Numbered from the stretch's first letter, positions 6,651-13,804 are shown. The stretch is DNA of 16,026 nucleotides from Elusimicrobia bacterium RIFCSPLOWO2_12_FULL_59_9 (GCA_001800185.1 MGUX01000049.1:1-16026), one strand, 5' to 3'. Numbers and translations: made by a program. Notes: a model not told the origin generated them from the letters alone.

Positions 6651-6854
6651 TTAGGCCAAGCTTCTGACGTTGGCCGCGCGAGGGCCCTTTTCAGACTGCT
6701 CTATCTCGAACTCCACCTGCTGGTTCTCTTGCAAAGACTTGAACCCTTCCGCCTTGATGGCGGAGTGATGGACGAAAACATCCTTCGAGCCGTCCTCGGG
6801 AGAGATGAACCCGAAACCCTTCTGATCATTGAACCATTTTACGGTGCCTTTCAT
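6651..6854 (-). CDS. csp: Cold-shock protein (CspA family)
   Basis: A 67-aa single cold-shock domain, an OB-fold that binds single-stranded RNA and DNA and melts mRNA structure in the cytoplasm. RNP1 is KGFGFI (12-17) and RNP2 is DVFVHH (25-30); MKGTVKWFN at the N-terminus is classic. The length is exactly that of the family. The ATG has AAGGAAAG about 6 nt upstream. The gene is monocistronic: its own promoter with a leader of about 108 nt lies upstream and a strong terminator downstream. Which paralogue it represents, and whether it is cold-induced, cannot be told from sequence alone. Confidence 0.97.
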   Translation of the reverse strand: MKGTVKWFNDQKGFGFISPEDGSKDVFVHHSAIKAEGFKSLQENQQVEFEIEQSEKGPRAANVRSLA

Positions 6855-6977
6855 TTTGTTCTTTCCTTTGACTGTGTGTAAGTATTTGATTTAGCTGCGA
6901 CTGACAAACTAGAGGAAGATGATTCTTCGAAAAGCCGGTAAATCGCTGGCATAAACTTACATCGCCATATTATACCA
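6855..6977 (-). promoter_or_regulatory. Extended -10 promoter and long 5' leader of csp
   Basis: On the minus strand a perfect TATAAT (6969-6974) is preceded by TGG, giving an extended -10 element; the -35 box is weak. This puts the start near 6962 and gives an untranslated leader of roughly 108 nt. It contains a small hairpin (GAAGA-atca-TCTTC). Long structured leaders control cold-shock mRNAs in other bacteria; the same role here is inferred. Confidence 0.7.
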
Positions 6978-6992
6978 TTTTTTTGGCGGTTT

Positions 6993-7415
6993 TTACGCGG
7001 AAAAAGGCGCGGCCGGATCGGGGATTGAATAGCGGACTTCGATGCCGCACTGCAGCGAGTAGCCGCAAGGCGCCGGGCTGCCGAAACTTTCCGCTTTGCA
7101 CGGCATATTAACCTCGGCCGAGGGCTCGTGGGCCGCGATGCGTGTTTGAATCATCTCTGTCAGGTCGAACTTCCCGACGCCGCAAGAGCCGGGGCAAGCG
7201 CAGGAGAAATCGACCGCGTCCGCAGGGCCGTAATCCCGCGTCTGCTCGCTGACGACCTCCTGCCGCTGGCTGAGGAAGCGCAATTTGAGAGTCAAGCGCG
7301 AAACGCCGGGATAAATCTCTCCCAAAGGACTGCCGCCTTGGGCTTCGCGACCCCGGCGAAGGACTTTTTGCTCGTTTTTATTGACGGCGGCATGACGGCG
7401 CTTCTTATATCTCAT
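6993..7415 (-). CDS. Small Cys-motif protein of unknown function
   Basis: A 140-aa protein. The first 40 residues are basic and low in structure. The rest has alternating strand-like segments and six cysteines: CACPGSC (72-78), C106, and C117/C123 in PCGYSLQCGIEVRY. The spacing suggests one zinc ribbon or two disulfides. I do not recognise a named family. I prefer the ATG at 7413-7415 (GAGG about 11 nt upstream) over an in-frame TTG at 7434-7436, which has no ribosome-binding site. The coding status is supported by its own promoter-like sequence upstream, the clean position just before the csp promoter, and the patterned cysteines. It is not part of a clear operon. Confidence 0.6.
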   Translation of the reverse strand: MRYKKRRHAAVNKNEQKVLRRGREAQGGSPLGEIYPGVSRLTLKLRFLSQRQEVVSEQTRDYGPADAVDFSCACPGSCGVGKFDLTEMIQTRIAAHEPSAEVNMPCKAESFGSPAPCGYSLQCGIEVRYSIPDPAAPFSA

Positions 7416-7456
7416 GGGTGTTGCGCCTCGCCGCAAGGATCGGCCAGGATTGTTCT

Positions 7457-7469
7457 ATTGTAGCAAATC
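7457..7469 (-). promoter_or_regulatory. Putative promoter of the Cys-motif gene
   Basis: TGCTACAAT on the minus strand is an extended -10 element, 41 nt upstream of the ATG. The 13-mer GATTTGCTACAAT is identical to the one in the AAA ATPase promoter at 5661-5673. No clear -35 box. Confidence 0.5.
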
Positions 7470-7509
7470 AACCGACATAACCGATACGGCTGGCTGAGTC
7501 TGAATCTTA

Positions 7510-7767
7510 ATAGGGTGCACCCTGAAATCCAAGGAAATGATTTGACTGGGGGCCTGTCCGGGGATTCCCTCCGAAAAACAGGGCCCCTTCGGGGCCTGCC
7601 CGCAGTCGCGGGCGCGCAAGGCGGGTGTCCACCGGACACCCTGCGCCCTCCGAGAGCGCCCTTCCCTCCCTCAGACCCGCTGCATGCTAATGCGGTCTTC
7701 CGGGAGGGTTTTCTCCGGGAAACCCCGGCCACCCCCTTCCCGTTTTTTTCCTTGATAGGGTGCACCC
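7510..7767. mobile_element. MITE-like non-coding element, highly structured
   Basis: A segment of about 255 bp bounded by two copies of ATAGGGTGCACCC (7510-7522 and 7755-7767). The GGGTGCACCC core is itself a palindrome. The ends also match as inverted repeats: reading inward, both have GGGTGCACCCT followed after a few bases by CAAGGAAA. The interior has no credible gene but several strong hairpins: 7582-7587 with 7591-7596, 7623-7630 with 7634-7641 (perfect 8-bp stem), and a compound stem near 7664-7708 (CCTCCC with GGGAGG, GC-rich inner arm). This is what a small non-autonomous transposable element, or a structured RNA bounded by repeats, looks like. No transposase is nearby. Confidence 0.55.
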
Positions 7768-7783
7768 CAGCGCCTTGTTAGGT
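7765..7783 (-). other. Partial attC-like site (R''-L'' half), cut by the MITE-like element
   Basis: On the minus strand ACCTAAC (7777-7783) fits the RYYYAAC core of an integron attC. It is followed by AAGGCGCTGGGG, nearly the same as AACATGGCGCT in the neighbouring complete site (10 of 11 positions over AACaxGGCGCT). The matching second half (AGCGCC...GTT) is not found; the MITE-like repeat begins instead. Confidence 0.4.
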
Positions 7784-7794
7784 CTATAAATTCA

Positions 7795-7867
7795 GCATAA
7801 CGTGGCGCTGGCCACAGGCGCTACCAGTTCCGCCGATGCGCCCGTCGGATCGAGCGCCATGTTGTGG
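7795..7867 (-). other. Integron attC-like recombination site
   Basis: A 73-bp sequence on the minus strand, starting 4 nt after the GIY-YIG stop codon. It folds as an attC: AAC (R'' side) pairs with GTT (R' side, GTTATGC at 7795-7801). After one unpaired base on each side, TGGCGCT pairs perfectly with AGCGCCA (L''/L'), and an inner GGCGC/GCGCC arm closes the variable centre. Size and position just behind a gene in the same orientation fit a gene cassette. The outer core sequences deviate from strict RYYYAAC/GTTRRRY, and no integrase is in the window. Confidence 0.6.
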
Positions 7868-7871
7868 CGGA

Positions 7872-8576
7872 TTAACCCTTCTTGTAGTCAGAAGTGATTC
7901 CAAGTTCTCGCACACGCTGCGCGGCAAGTCTTTCGAGTCTCCTTGCCTGAGTAAGAAGGGTGCGGCGCAGGCCATCGGAAACGTCGCGCTCGCTGATGAC
8001 GCGGGCGAGGCTGGCAATGGTGGTTGCTCGCCGGGCAATACGGATATCGGGGTGTTTTCGCTGCCGGAAGATTGTCTCAGGAATGATTCGCTGTTTATTG
8101 GAGAGGGAAAGCTTGATCTCATTTCGTGGAGCCATCTCCTTCTCATTCAGCACTGCGCCAAGGGCCGATTCCCTCAGCACCTTCTGGAAGACGGTATATT
8201 CCGCCCGATCCAAGAGCGACTTCTTTTCTTTCTTGCTCAGTCCGCGAACCATATCGTCGAGCGGCCACGCTTCTATATATGCCACCTCAAACGGATCCAG
8301 CACATTCATCGCAACGGCGTCGGTTCGTTGGTTCGTGAGGTGCCTGCTGACTCGACCGCTCAGTTTTTCCTCAGTCTGTCCCACATATATTGGCTCGCCG
8401 TCGTAATCGTAGAAAGCGTACACGCCATGCTTGTAACTGCCAATACGCTTGCCGGCAGCGTCCTGGGTGGCAAAGAACTTCTTAATCTCGGCGCGTATTG
8501 CCGCGACATCTTCTGGCAGTCCGGCTGCTTCAAACGGCTTTTGCGAAGTAGCGTTCTTTTGTGATTTTGATGGCAT
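7872..8576 (-). CDS. GIY-YIG nuclease, likely the restriction endonuclease of the R-M operon
   Basis: A 234-aa protein with a GIY-YIG nuclease domain: GVY at 51-53 and YVG at 64-66, then R75 and H79 in GRVSRHL, E126 in DRAEYTVF and N144. The set Tyr, Tyr, Arg-x3-His, Glu, Asn agrees in order with the active site of GIY-YIG restriction enzymes such as Eco29kI. The C-terminal part (about 160-234) is basic and helical, probably for DNA recognition. It overlaps the methyltransferase gene by 47 bp, with GAAGGAA ahead of the ATG. Next to a C5 methyltransferase and Vsr, the natural reading is a type II restriction enzyme. Recognition sequence unknown. An attC-like site follows its stop. Confidence 0.8.
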   Translation of the reverse strand: MPSKSQKNATSQKPFEAAGLPEDVAAIRAEIKKFFATQDAAGKRIGSYKHGVYAFYDYDGEPIYVGQTEEKLSGRVSRHLTNQRTDAVAMNVLDPFEVAYIEAWPLDDMVRGLSKKEKKSLLDRAEYTVFQKVLRESALGAVLNEKEMAPRNEIKLSLSNKQRIIPETIFRQRKHPDIRIARRATTIASLARVISERDVSDGLRRTLLTQARRLERLAAQRVRELGITSDYKKG

Positions 8577-9684
8577 TTAGTTCCTTCCATGCGGGCGTCA
8601 GGTAGTTCTCGGCAATCCAGCGGATGACGGGAACGCACACGGCATCGCCAAAGCCAAAGAGCGCTTGATTCAAGGGGACCGTTATTTTGAAGTTGTCTGC
8701 GCCCATAAGGCGGGCGCATTCCATTGGTGTGATCAAGCGAACGGCATAGCGGCCTTTCCCGGCGACGAAAAGAATCTGGCGACCGCTGCCACCCCTTGGG
8801 GTGCGTAAGCAACCGGCGACTCCATCCGTTCTCAATTCCGCCATTGAACGGCCATGCCGCACACGCCGGAAAACCGTGCCATAGGTGGTTTCTTTGCCGG
8901 AGATCATCTTTTCGGCAATTGCCCCGTGCTTCCCGCTCATTTGGCTCAGGAGGTATTGCGCCCGTTGTTTGCTCCACCAATACGCTGAGTTTGCCGGCAG
9001 GTCTTCCAGAATACGACTCAAGGATGTGCGCGTCTTGGAAATCCAAGGCAGTGTGCGGATTGACCATTTAATGTCAGGATTCCAAAGAATGAAGTCGGCA
9101 AGGGCGGAAGGGCGACATTGGCTTTCGTAGAAAGAAGGTGTTTCCACAACCTTGTCGGTTTTTGGATTCTCACGTTTGCCAATCAGAAATAAGCGTTGCC
9201 TGCTCTGTGGAACAAAGAGTGCAGCGTCAATCATTAGAGCATCCACGGCATAGCCGAGATCGTTGAGGGCGAGGCAGGCATCTTTGAGATCGTCGCCGTC
9301 GTGTGATGTTAGGAATCCCGCAACATTCTCCAACATGACAAGGGGGGGGCGACGGTTGTCCAATGCTTTCAGAGCGTCCACAAACCCCCAGAATGCGCCG
9401 GATTGCTGCCCCGCCAGTCCGCGGCGAGCGCCAGCCAGCGAGAGGTCGTTACAGGGGAACGAAGCTGTTGCCAGCGCAACCGTTGGCACATCATCGGCGA
9501 CAAGTTCGTGGACATCGCCAAGATGAAAATGGGCATTGTCGCTGGCAAAGTGCCCTCGATACATATTCATCTTGTCCTCGTCGATGTCGTTTGCCCAAAC
9601 GACATGCCATCGAGCCTGTTCGAGCCCTATCCGCATGAGGCCGATCCCGGCAAAGAATTCAGCTACTGTTCGCTCGTTTTTCAT
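8530..9684 (-). CDS. DNA (cytosine-5)-methyltransferase
   Basis: A 384-aa C5-cytosine methyltransferase that would protect host DNA from the partner nuclease. Motif I FFAGIGL (10-16) binds SAM. The catalytic Cys is C78 in SFPCNDLS, with Asn where Gln is common after PC. Motif VI ENV is at 119-121 and motif VIII QSRQR at 160-164. The late motif X reads GFGDAV (about 344-349) instead of the usual GN-type sequence. The target-recognition region would be roughly 200-310. The start is 1 nt after the vsr stop and the end overlaps the nuclease gene, so this is one operon. The order methylase before nuclease favours protection before cutting. It appears intact. Confidence 0.93.
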   Translation of the reverse strand: MKNERTVAEFFAGIGLMRIGLEQARWHVVWANDIDEDKMNMYRGHFASDNAHFHLGDVHELVADDVPTVALATASFPCNDLSLAGARRGLAGQQSGAFWGFVDALKALDNRRPPLVMLENVAGFLTSHDGDDLKDACLALNDLGYAVDALMIDAALFVPQSRQRLFLIGKRENPKTDKVVETPSFYESQCRPSALADFILWNPDIKWSIRTLPWISKTRTSLSRILEDLPANSAYWWSKQRAQYLLSQMSGKHGAIAEKMISGKETTYGTVFRRVRHGRSMAELRTDGVAGCLRTPRGGSGRQILFVAGKGRYAVRLITPMECARLMGADNFKITVPLNQALFGFGDAVCVPVIRWIAENYLTPAWKELNAIKITKERYFAKAV

Positions 9685-9685
9685 G

Positions 9686-10084
9686 TTACCCCAGCGCTTT
9701 CCGCAATTTTGCCATGGTTGATTGTTTTTGAATGGAATCTTCCCAAATCCTTATTACTTTCCAGCCCTTTTCTTGCAAGGTCCTTGTCACTCGCTTGTCT
9801 CTCTTTATGTTGCTGTTGATCTTCTTCAACCAATAGGGCCTATTCGTCACTGGCATTCGGCATTTTCCAGGATGGCCGTGCCAGAAACAGCCGTCCACAA
9901 ACACGACAACTCTTGCCTTGGGAAAAACGAAGTCCGGCTTCCCAAAAAGCGGGTAGAATCTGCGCCAGCCGGTGATTTCTTGCCTACGCAGCAATGCGAG
10001 CAAGTTCTTTTCCGTTGATTTGTTTCCTATGGATTTGACTTGCGCCATAATCCATGAGCGTTTACGACGGCTGAATGTATCCAT
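9686..10084 (-). CDS. vsr: Very short patch repair endonuclease Vsr
   Basis: A 132-aa Vsr endonuclease. These enzymes nick at T:G mismatches left by deamination of 5-methylcytosine and usually accompany a C5 methyltransferase. Active-site residues align by number with E. coli Vsr: E25, D51 (GKPDFVF), and FVDGCFWHGH at 62-71 with H69 and H71. RSWIM near the N-terminus and the WL.KI..N..RD stretch (about 85-96) are also typical. A C-terminal zinc-ligand Cys of E. coli Vsr (in the IWEC context) is replaced here by IWED. It is first in the operon, with AGGA 5 nt before the ATG. Its likely job is to protect the methylase's sites from C-to-T loss. Confidence 0.94.
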   Translation of the reverse strand: MDTFSRRKRSWIMAQVKSIGNKSTEKNLLALLRRQEITGWRRFYPLFGKPDFVFPKARVVVFVDGCFWHGHPGKCRMPVTNRPYWLKKINSNIKRDKRVTRTLQEKGWKVIRIWEDSIQKQSTMAKLRKALG

Positions 10085-10106
10085 TATATCCTATTCTTCA
10101 TCGTCG

Positions 10107-10157
10107 CCCCAGCGCCACGCTCAGCCGCGCGCTATAAGACTCATTCAAGGGCTTCGT
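10107..10157 (-). other. Possible degenerate upstream border of the R-M cassette
   Basis: On the minus strand ATCTAAC (10151-10157) fits RYYYAAC, and the segment ends in GGCGCTGGGG, the same 10 bases as at 7765-7774. The two ends do not pair as an attC should and no GTTRRRY core is present. It may be a decayed recombination site or coincidence. No strong promoter for vsr is seen here. Confidence 0.25.
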
Positions 10158-10184
10158 TAGATGATGTGTCCTTACGGTTAAAAA

Positions 10185-11999
10185 CTATTTTAGATTATCG
10201 GACGAGGCGCCGGAGGCCCCACCCTCCAAGCGGGAGCGCTCCCCCTCATTGAGCCGCAGCGCCTCCTGCAGTTTTTCCATCTCGCGGCCGATCGCCTGGA
10301 CTCGGCCGTAATCTCCATAAATATCGGGGTTAGAGAGATCTCTTGAGAGATTCTCCAATTGCGCCGTGTCGGCGTCGATTTGCCGGCCCAATTGCTCCAG
10401 CCGGCGGAGCCGTTCCCGTTCGGCCGCGCGCTGCCGGCGGCGCTCTTTTTGATTTTCAGAGCTGGGCTCGCCGTTGAGCGCGGCCGCGCGCTGCGGAGAG
10501 CTTATGTCCCGCTCCGATTGCGTTTGCTTGTGCCGCCGCTCAAAATAATCGTAATTTCCCGGATAAAGGACGACCCTGCCCCCGTCCACGTGGACGATGT
10601 GGTTGGCCAAAGCGTTGATGAAGTAGACGTCGTGGCTGATGCAGCAAAGGGTCCCCTCGAAATCCCTGAGCGCGCCGACGAGCGCCTCCACGCTTTCCAT
10701 ATCGAGGTGGGTCGTGGGCTCATCGAGCAAAAGCACGTTGGGCGGGTCTAAAAGCAGCTTAACCATCGCCAAGCGGCTTTTTTCCCCGCCGCTGAGCACC
10801 GAAACCGGCTTGAACACCGAATCTCCCGGAAACAGGAACGTTCCCAACACGGTGCGAACCAATTGCTCGGGGTTGCCGCGATTGGAGGCCAGAGCTTCTT
10901 GAAATACCGTCTTGCCCGGATCGAGCTGGCCCGTTCGGTGCTGCGAGTAATAGCCGACCTGAACGTTGAGGCCCAAAATGCGTTCGCCCGCGTCCAAGGG
11001 AACCACCCCCGCCAACAATTTAAGCAAAGTGGATTTGCCGGCCCCGTTGTGGCCCACGAAGGCCATCTTCCAGCCGCGCTCTATCTCGAAGTCAAGCCCC
11101 TGGTAGACCTTTATCTCGCCGTAGGATTTATACGCCTGCTTGAGCCGAATGGCCATGAGCCCGGTGCGTTGAGGCTGCGGAAAGCGGATCTTGACTTTCT
11201 TTGATTCCGGAGGCAATTCGACGAGTTCCAAACGCTCCAAGCGCTTGATCATGCTTTGGGCGCGGCCCGCGGTGGAGGCGCGAGCGCGGTTTCGCGCGAT
11301 GAATTCCTCCATTTTGGCGATCTCCTCCTGCTGCCGCTGGTAAACCGATTCCAAGCGCTCTTGTTCGGCCCTGAACTCGGCCGAATAGAACTCATAGTCG
11401 CCGTAATACATTTTGAGCTTGTGGTTTTGCACGCTCACGATCGCCCCGCAGACGGCGTTCATAAAGGCCCGGTCATGGGAAATCAGAAATACGGCGCCGG
11501 CGTATTCCTGAAGATATTTTTGAAACCACAAAAGCGCCTCCAAGTCCAGGTGGTTGGTGGGCTCGTCCAACAGCAATAAGTCGGGCTCGTCGATGAGAAG
11601 GCGCGCCAGGGCGACGCGCATCCCCCAGCCGCCGCTCAAAGCGGAGGCCTTCCGGCCGAAGTCTTTAAGCGTAAATCCAAGCCCCATCAAAACGGCTTTC
11701 GCCTCGGCGGCGAGCCTGTCGTCCGGATTTTCATGGCCGGAGAGCGCCTCCTCGAGAACCGAGCGGTCCGAAACGGGGGCGTTTTCCTGCGGCAAATAGC
11801 CGGCTCTCACGCCGCGCTTAATCGAAATCTCCCCGCCGTCCGGCTCCTCCTCCCCAAGCAGCATTTTCATGAGCGTGGATTTGCCGGAGCCGTTGGGACC
11901 GACCAAGGCGAAGCGGTCGCCCGCGTTGATTTGCAGCGAGGCGCCGTTCAAAAGCTCCTGGGCTCCAAACGACTTATGAATATTTTTCAGAGTTATCAT
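10185..11999 (-). CDS. ABC-F family ATP-binding protein (duplicated ABC domains)
   Basis: A 604-aa soluble ABC-F ATPase. Members act on the ribosome, in translation control or antibiotic protection, and have no membrane part. First ABC domain: Walker A GPNGSGKST (34-42), signature LSGGW (121-125), Walker B LLLLDEPTNHLD (141-152), H175. A charged interdomain linker (about 205-260, helical, Glu/Arg-rich) is the family's P-site tRNA-interaction motif. Second domain: GHNGAGKST (316-324), LSGGE (402-406), LLLDEPTTHLD (423-433), H456. A coiled-coil C-terminus (about 515-592) resembles the YheS/Uup-type extension. The subfamily is not certain. The ATG at 11997-11999 lacks a Shine-Dalgarno sequence and lies 21 nt after a good -10 box. 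Confidence 0.95.
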   Translation of the reverse strand: MITLKNIHKSFGAQELLNGASLQINAGDRFALVGPNGSGKSTLMKMLLGEEEPDGGEISIKRGVRAGYLPQENAPVSDRSVLEEALSGHENPDDRLAAEAKAVLMGLGFTLKDFGRKASALSGGWGMRVALARLLIDEPDLLLLDEPTNHLDLEALLWFQKYLQEYAGAVFLISHDRAFMNAVCGAIVSVQNHKLKMYYGDYEFYSAEFRAEQERLESVYQRQQEEIAKMEEFIARNRARASTAGRAQSMIKRLERLELVELPPESKKVKIRFPQPQRTGLMAIRLKQAYKSYGEIKVYQGLDFEIERGWKMAFVGHNGAGKSTLLKLLAGVVPLDAGERILGLNVQVGYYSQHRTGQLDPGKTVFQEALASNRGNPEQLVRTVLGTFLFPGDSVFKPVSVLSGGEKSRLAMVKLLLDPPNVLLLDEPTTHLDMESVEALVGALRDFEGTLCCISHDVYFINALANHIVHVDGGRVVLYPGNYDYFERRHKQTQSERDISSPQRAAALNGEPSSENQKERRRQRAAERERLRRLEQLGRQIDADTAQLENLSRDLSNPDIYGDYGRVQAIGREMEKLQEALRLNEGERSRLEGGASGASSDNLK

Positions 12000-12020
12000 G
12001 GGTTAAAGTGCCGTGATAGA

Positions 12021-12049
12021 AGTATATCCCAGCCCGCTCAAATAATCAA
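12021..12049 (-). promoter_or_regulatory. Promoter of the ABC-F gene
   Basis: TTGATT (12044-12049) and TATACT (12021-12026) on the minus strand are 17 bp apart. The predicted start gives a leader of only about 15 nt. It lies back to back with the promoter of the ferritin-like gene. Confidence 0.75.
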
Positions 12050-12054
12050 GCCGC

Positions 12055-12083
12055 TTGCCAAGGGCGGCGTCAAATCTTATCAT
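12055..12083 (+). promoter_or_regulatory. Promoter of the ferritin-like/PHP gene pair
   Basis: TTGCCA (12055-12060) and TATCAT (12078-12083) are separated by 17 bp, followed after 15 nt by the ATG of the ferritin-like gene. There is no Shine-Dalgarno sequence in this short leader. Confidence 0.55.
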
Positions 12084-12098
12084 GCTTATGAAACTCCC

Positions 12099-12599
12099 AT
12101 GGAAAGCGCATCCAAAATTTGGTCCCCCTTTCGCGTGTGCCCCTCCGGTCTCCGGGCTCCCGCGCCAAGACCCATTGACACGCCCGATGGCGTCGCGGAC
12201 CGCTTAAGATCGGTCGCCTTTGCCGAGCTTCAAGCTCGGGAGGCCTTTCTTTGGGCCGCCGGGCGCTTCGCGGAGGCTCCTGAAAAGCTCCGCAAAGCTT
12301 GGCGGGCCTTGGCTAAAGCCGAAGACAGGCATTGCCGGTGGCTCTTGGACAGGCTTGGGGAACTTGAGTCCGCCATCGAAGAACGCCCGGTGTCCATCCA
12401 TTTATGGCAGTCGCTGGTCCAGTGCGAGACGCCCAAGCGCTTCGCCTTCTACATGGCGGGCTCGGAGGAACGGGGCCGTCAGGCGGGCGAGTTTTTTAGG
12501 CAAAAAATGGCGGGGGCGGATAGGCTCACGTCCGAAATATTCGGCCGCATCGCGCGGGAAGAAGTGGAACACATTAAGCTCGCGGCAAAATTTTTCTAA
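12099..12599 (+). CDS. Ferritin-like diiron-type helical protein
   Basis: A 166-aa, mostly helical protein with the ligand pattern of ferritin-like four-helix diiron proteins: Glu in helix 1 (E43 or E48), E75-x2-H78 (KAEDRHCRW), Glu in helix 3 (E123/E124 in GSEERG) and E155-x2-H158 (EEVEHIK) near the C-terminus. This suggests iron binding with oxidase, peroxidase or rubrerythrin-like activity; the substrate cannot be told. There is no signal peptide. I chose the ATG at 12099 because it follows a promoter-like element by 15 nt; the upstream frame overlaps the ABC-F gene on the other strand and is not credible. The PHP-domain gene starts 8 nt after its stop, so the two are probably co-transcribed. 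Confidence 0.75.
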   Translation: MESASKIWSPFRVCPSGLRAPAPRPIDTPDGVADRLRSVAFAELQAREAFLWAAGRFAEAPEKLRKAWRALAKAEDRHCRWLLDRLGELESAIEERPVSIHLWQSLVQCETPKRFAFYMAGSEERGRQAGEFFRQKMAGADRLTSEIFGRIAREEVEHIKLAAKFF

Positions 12600-12607
12600 A
12601 TTCGCGC

Positions 12608-13804
12608 ATGATGAAACGGCGGCGTCAAAAGGTCGGATTTAAAAGCCTGCGTCCTGCGGGCCTCTGGGGCTTGACGGCGGGAATTTGGCTCGGGGGCGCC
12701 GCGTTGTGCGCGGCAAACGGGCCCGCCCATGTCGGCGCTTTCAAGGACTATAAAGGAAGCATCCACGTCCATAGCGCCCTTTCCCATGACAGCCCGGCCT
12801 CCGTTTCCGAACTCATTTCCGCGGCCAACCAGGCCGATCTGGATTTTGTCATGCTCACGGACCATATTCCGGTCCAGTCTTCTGAAAGAATCTTGGACGG
12901 CTTCGAAGGAAAAACCCTCTTTATCGCCGGCTGCGAACTGCTTAAGAGCGGCAAGTCGCTGCAGCTTTCCGACTCGCTTCTTCTGGTCGGCTTCCGTCCG
13001 GACGAGCTTCCCTCTCCCGCGCCAAGCCTGGCGCAAGCCGTGGATTTGGCGCACCGCAGCGGCGGTCTTGCCATCGCGGCTCACCCTTTGGGGTTTCAGA
13101 ACTGGGAAGCGGAGATCGACGGCATGGAAATCTATGACTTAGCCGATGATCTTCTGCCCTCGGGCCTGGATTGGACCTGGAAAGGACCGGATTACGCGTG
13201 GCGGGCCTTGAAGCTGCGCTTCCTCAACGCGTCCAGCGAGGACGTCCTGCCGGCTTTGATCCGCCGGCCCAACGCCCACCTGCAACTCTGGGATCGTCAA
13301 TTGCAGAGGAGGCGCATTTTCGGCATCGGCGCGCCCGACGCGCATCAAAACATGCAAATCCTGGGCCGCCAAGTGGATCCCTACGCCGCAACGCTTCTGC
13401 TTCCGGCCGTGCACATCTTGGCGCAAGAACTCAGCCGCGAAGCTCTCATCGAGGCCCTCTCTCAGGGCCGGGCATATACCGGCTTCGACTTATTGGCGGA
13501 CTCCACGGGATTTGAGTTCACCGCTTTAAGCGCGTCGAATACGCGCCCGGTCCCGCAAGGAAGCGAGGTCGCCATGAGCCCCGGTTTGAGATTAAACGTC
13601 AGGGTTCCCGCCCCTCAGGGAGACCGGTTCCGAGTTTACTTGCTCCGCGACGGAGTCGTCCTCCAGACCTCCGGCAAAGCGCTCGTGGCGAGTCCGGTCG
13701 AGCATCCGGGAGTTTACAGAGTCGAAGTGATGCTGCAGCGCGGCGCCGATTGGAAGCCGTGGATTTACTCCAACCCCATTTACGTCCGCTCAAAAGTTCC
13801 CTAG
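12608..13804 (+). CDS. Exported PHP-domain (metal-dependent phosphoesterase-like) protein
   Basis: A 398-aa protein with a basic start, a hydrophobic stretch (about 17-36) and a probable Sec cleavage site near residue 36. A PHP domain follows: HVH (53-55), SHD (59-61), TDH (84-86), E110, AAHP (157-160), GMEIYD (172-177) and DAH (244-246). These provide the usual His/Asp/Glu metal sites, so hydrolase activity on a phosphate ester outside the cytoplasm is likely; the substrate is unknown. The C-terminal part (about 315-398) is beta-rich, like a small Ig-like or carbohydrate-binding module. Two ATGs in a row (12608 and 12611) have no Shine-Dalgarno. Its TAG stop is the first part of an intergenic repeat (see 13801-14029). 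Confidence 0.85.
   Translation: MMKRRRQKVGFKSLRPAGLWGLTAGIWLGGAALCAANGPAHVGAFKDYKGSIHVHSALSHDSPASVSELISAANQADLDFVMLTDHIPVQSSERILDGFEGKTLFIAGCELLKSGKSLQLSDSLLLVGFRPDELPSPAPSLAQAVDLAHRSGGLAIAAHPLGFQNWEAEIDGMEIYDLADDLLPSGLDWTWKGPDYAWRALKLRFLNASSEDVLPALIRRPNAHLQLWDRQLQRRRIFGIGAPDAHQNMQILGRQVDPYAATLLLPAVHILAQELSREALIEALSQGRAYTGFDLLADSTGFEFTALSASNTRPVPQGSEVAMSPGLRLNVRVPAPQGDRFRVYLLRDGVVLQTSGKALVASPVEHPGVYRVEVMLQRGADWKPWIYSNPIYVRSKVP

Noticed and set aside
7434..7436. TTG as start of the Cys-motif gene
   Set aside because: No ribosome-binding site; the ATG at 7413-7415 is better placed.
7510..7767. Group IIC-attC intron remnant
   Set aside because: Despite the attC-like neighbour and strong structure, there is no GTGYG start, no recognisable domain V and no reverse transcriptase; terminal repeats fit a MITE-like element better.
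10107..10157. Second complete attC upstream of vsr
   Set aside because: RYYYAAC is present but there is no GTTRRRY partner and the L arms do not pair; kept only as a weak border candidate.
11733..12098. Upstream extension of the ferritin-like frame
   Set aside because: It overlaps the start of the ABC-F gene on the other strand and lies ahead of the ferritin-like promoter.
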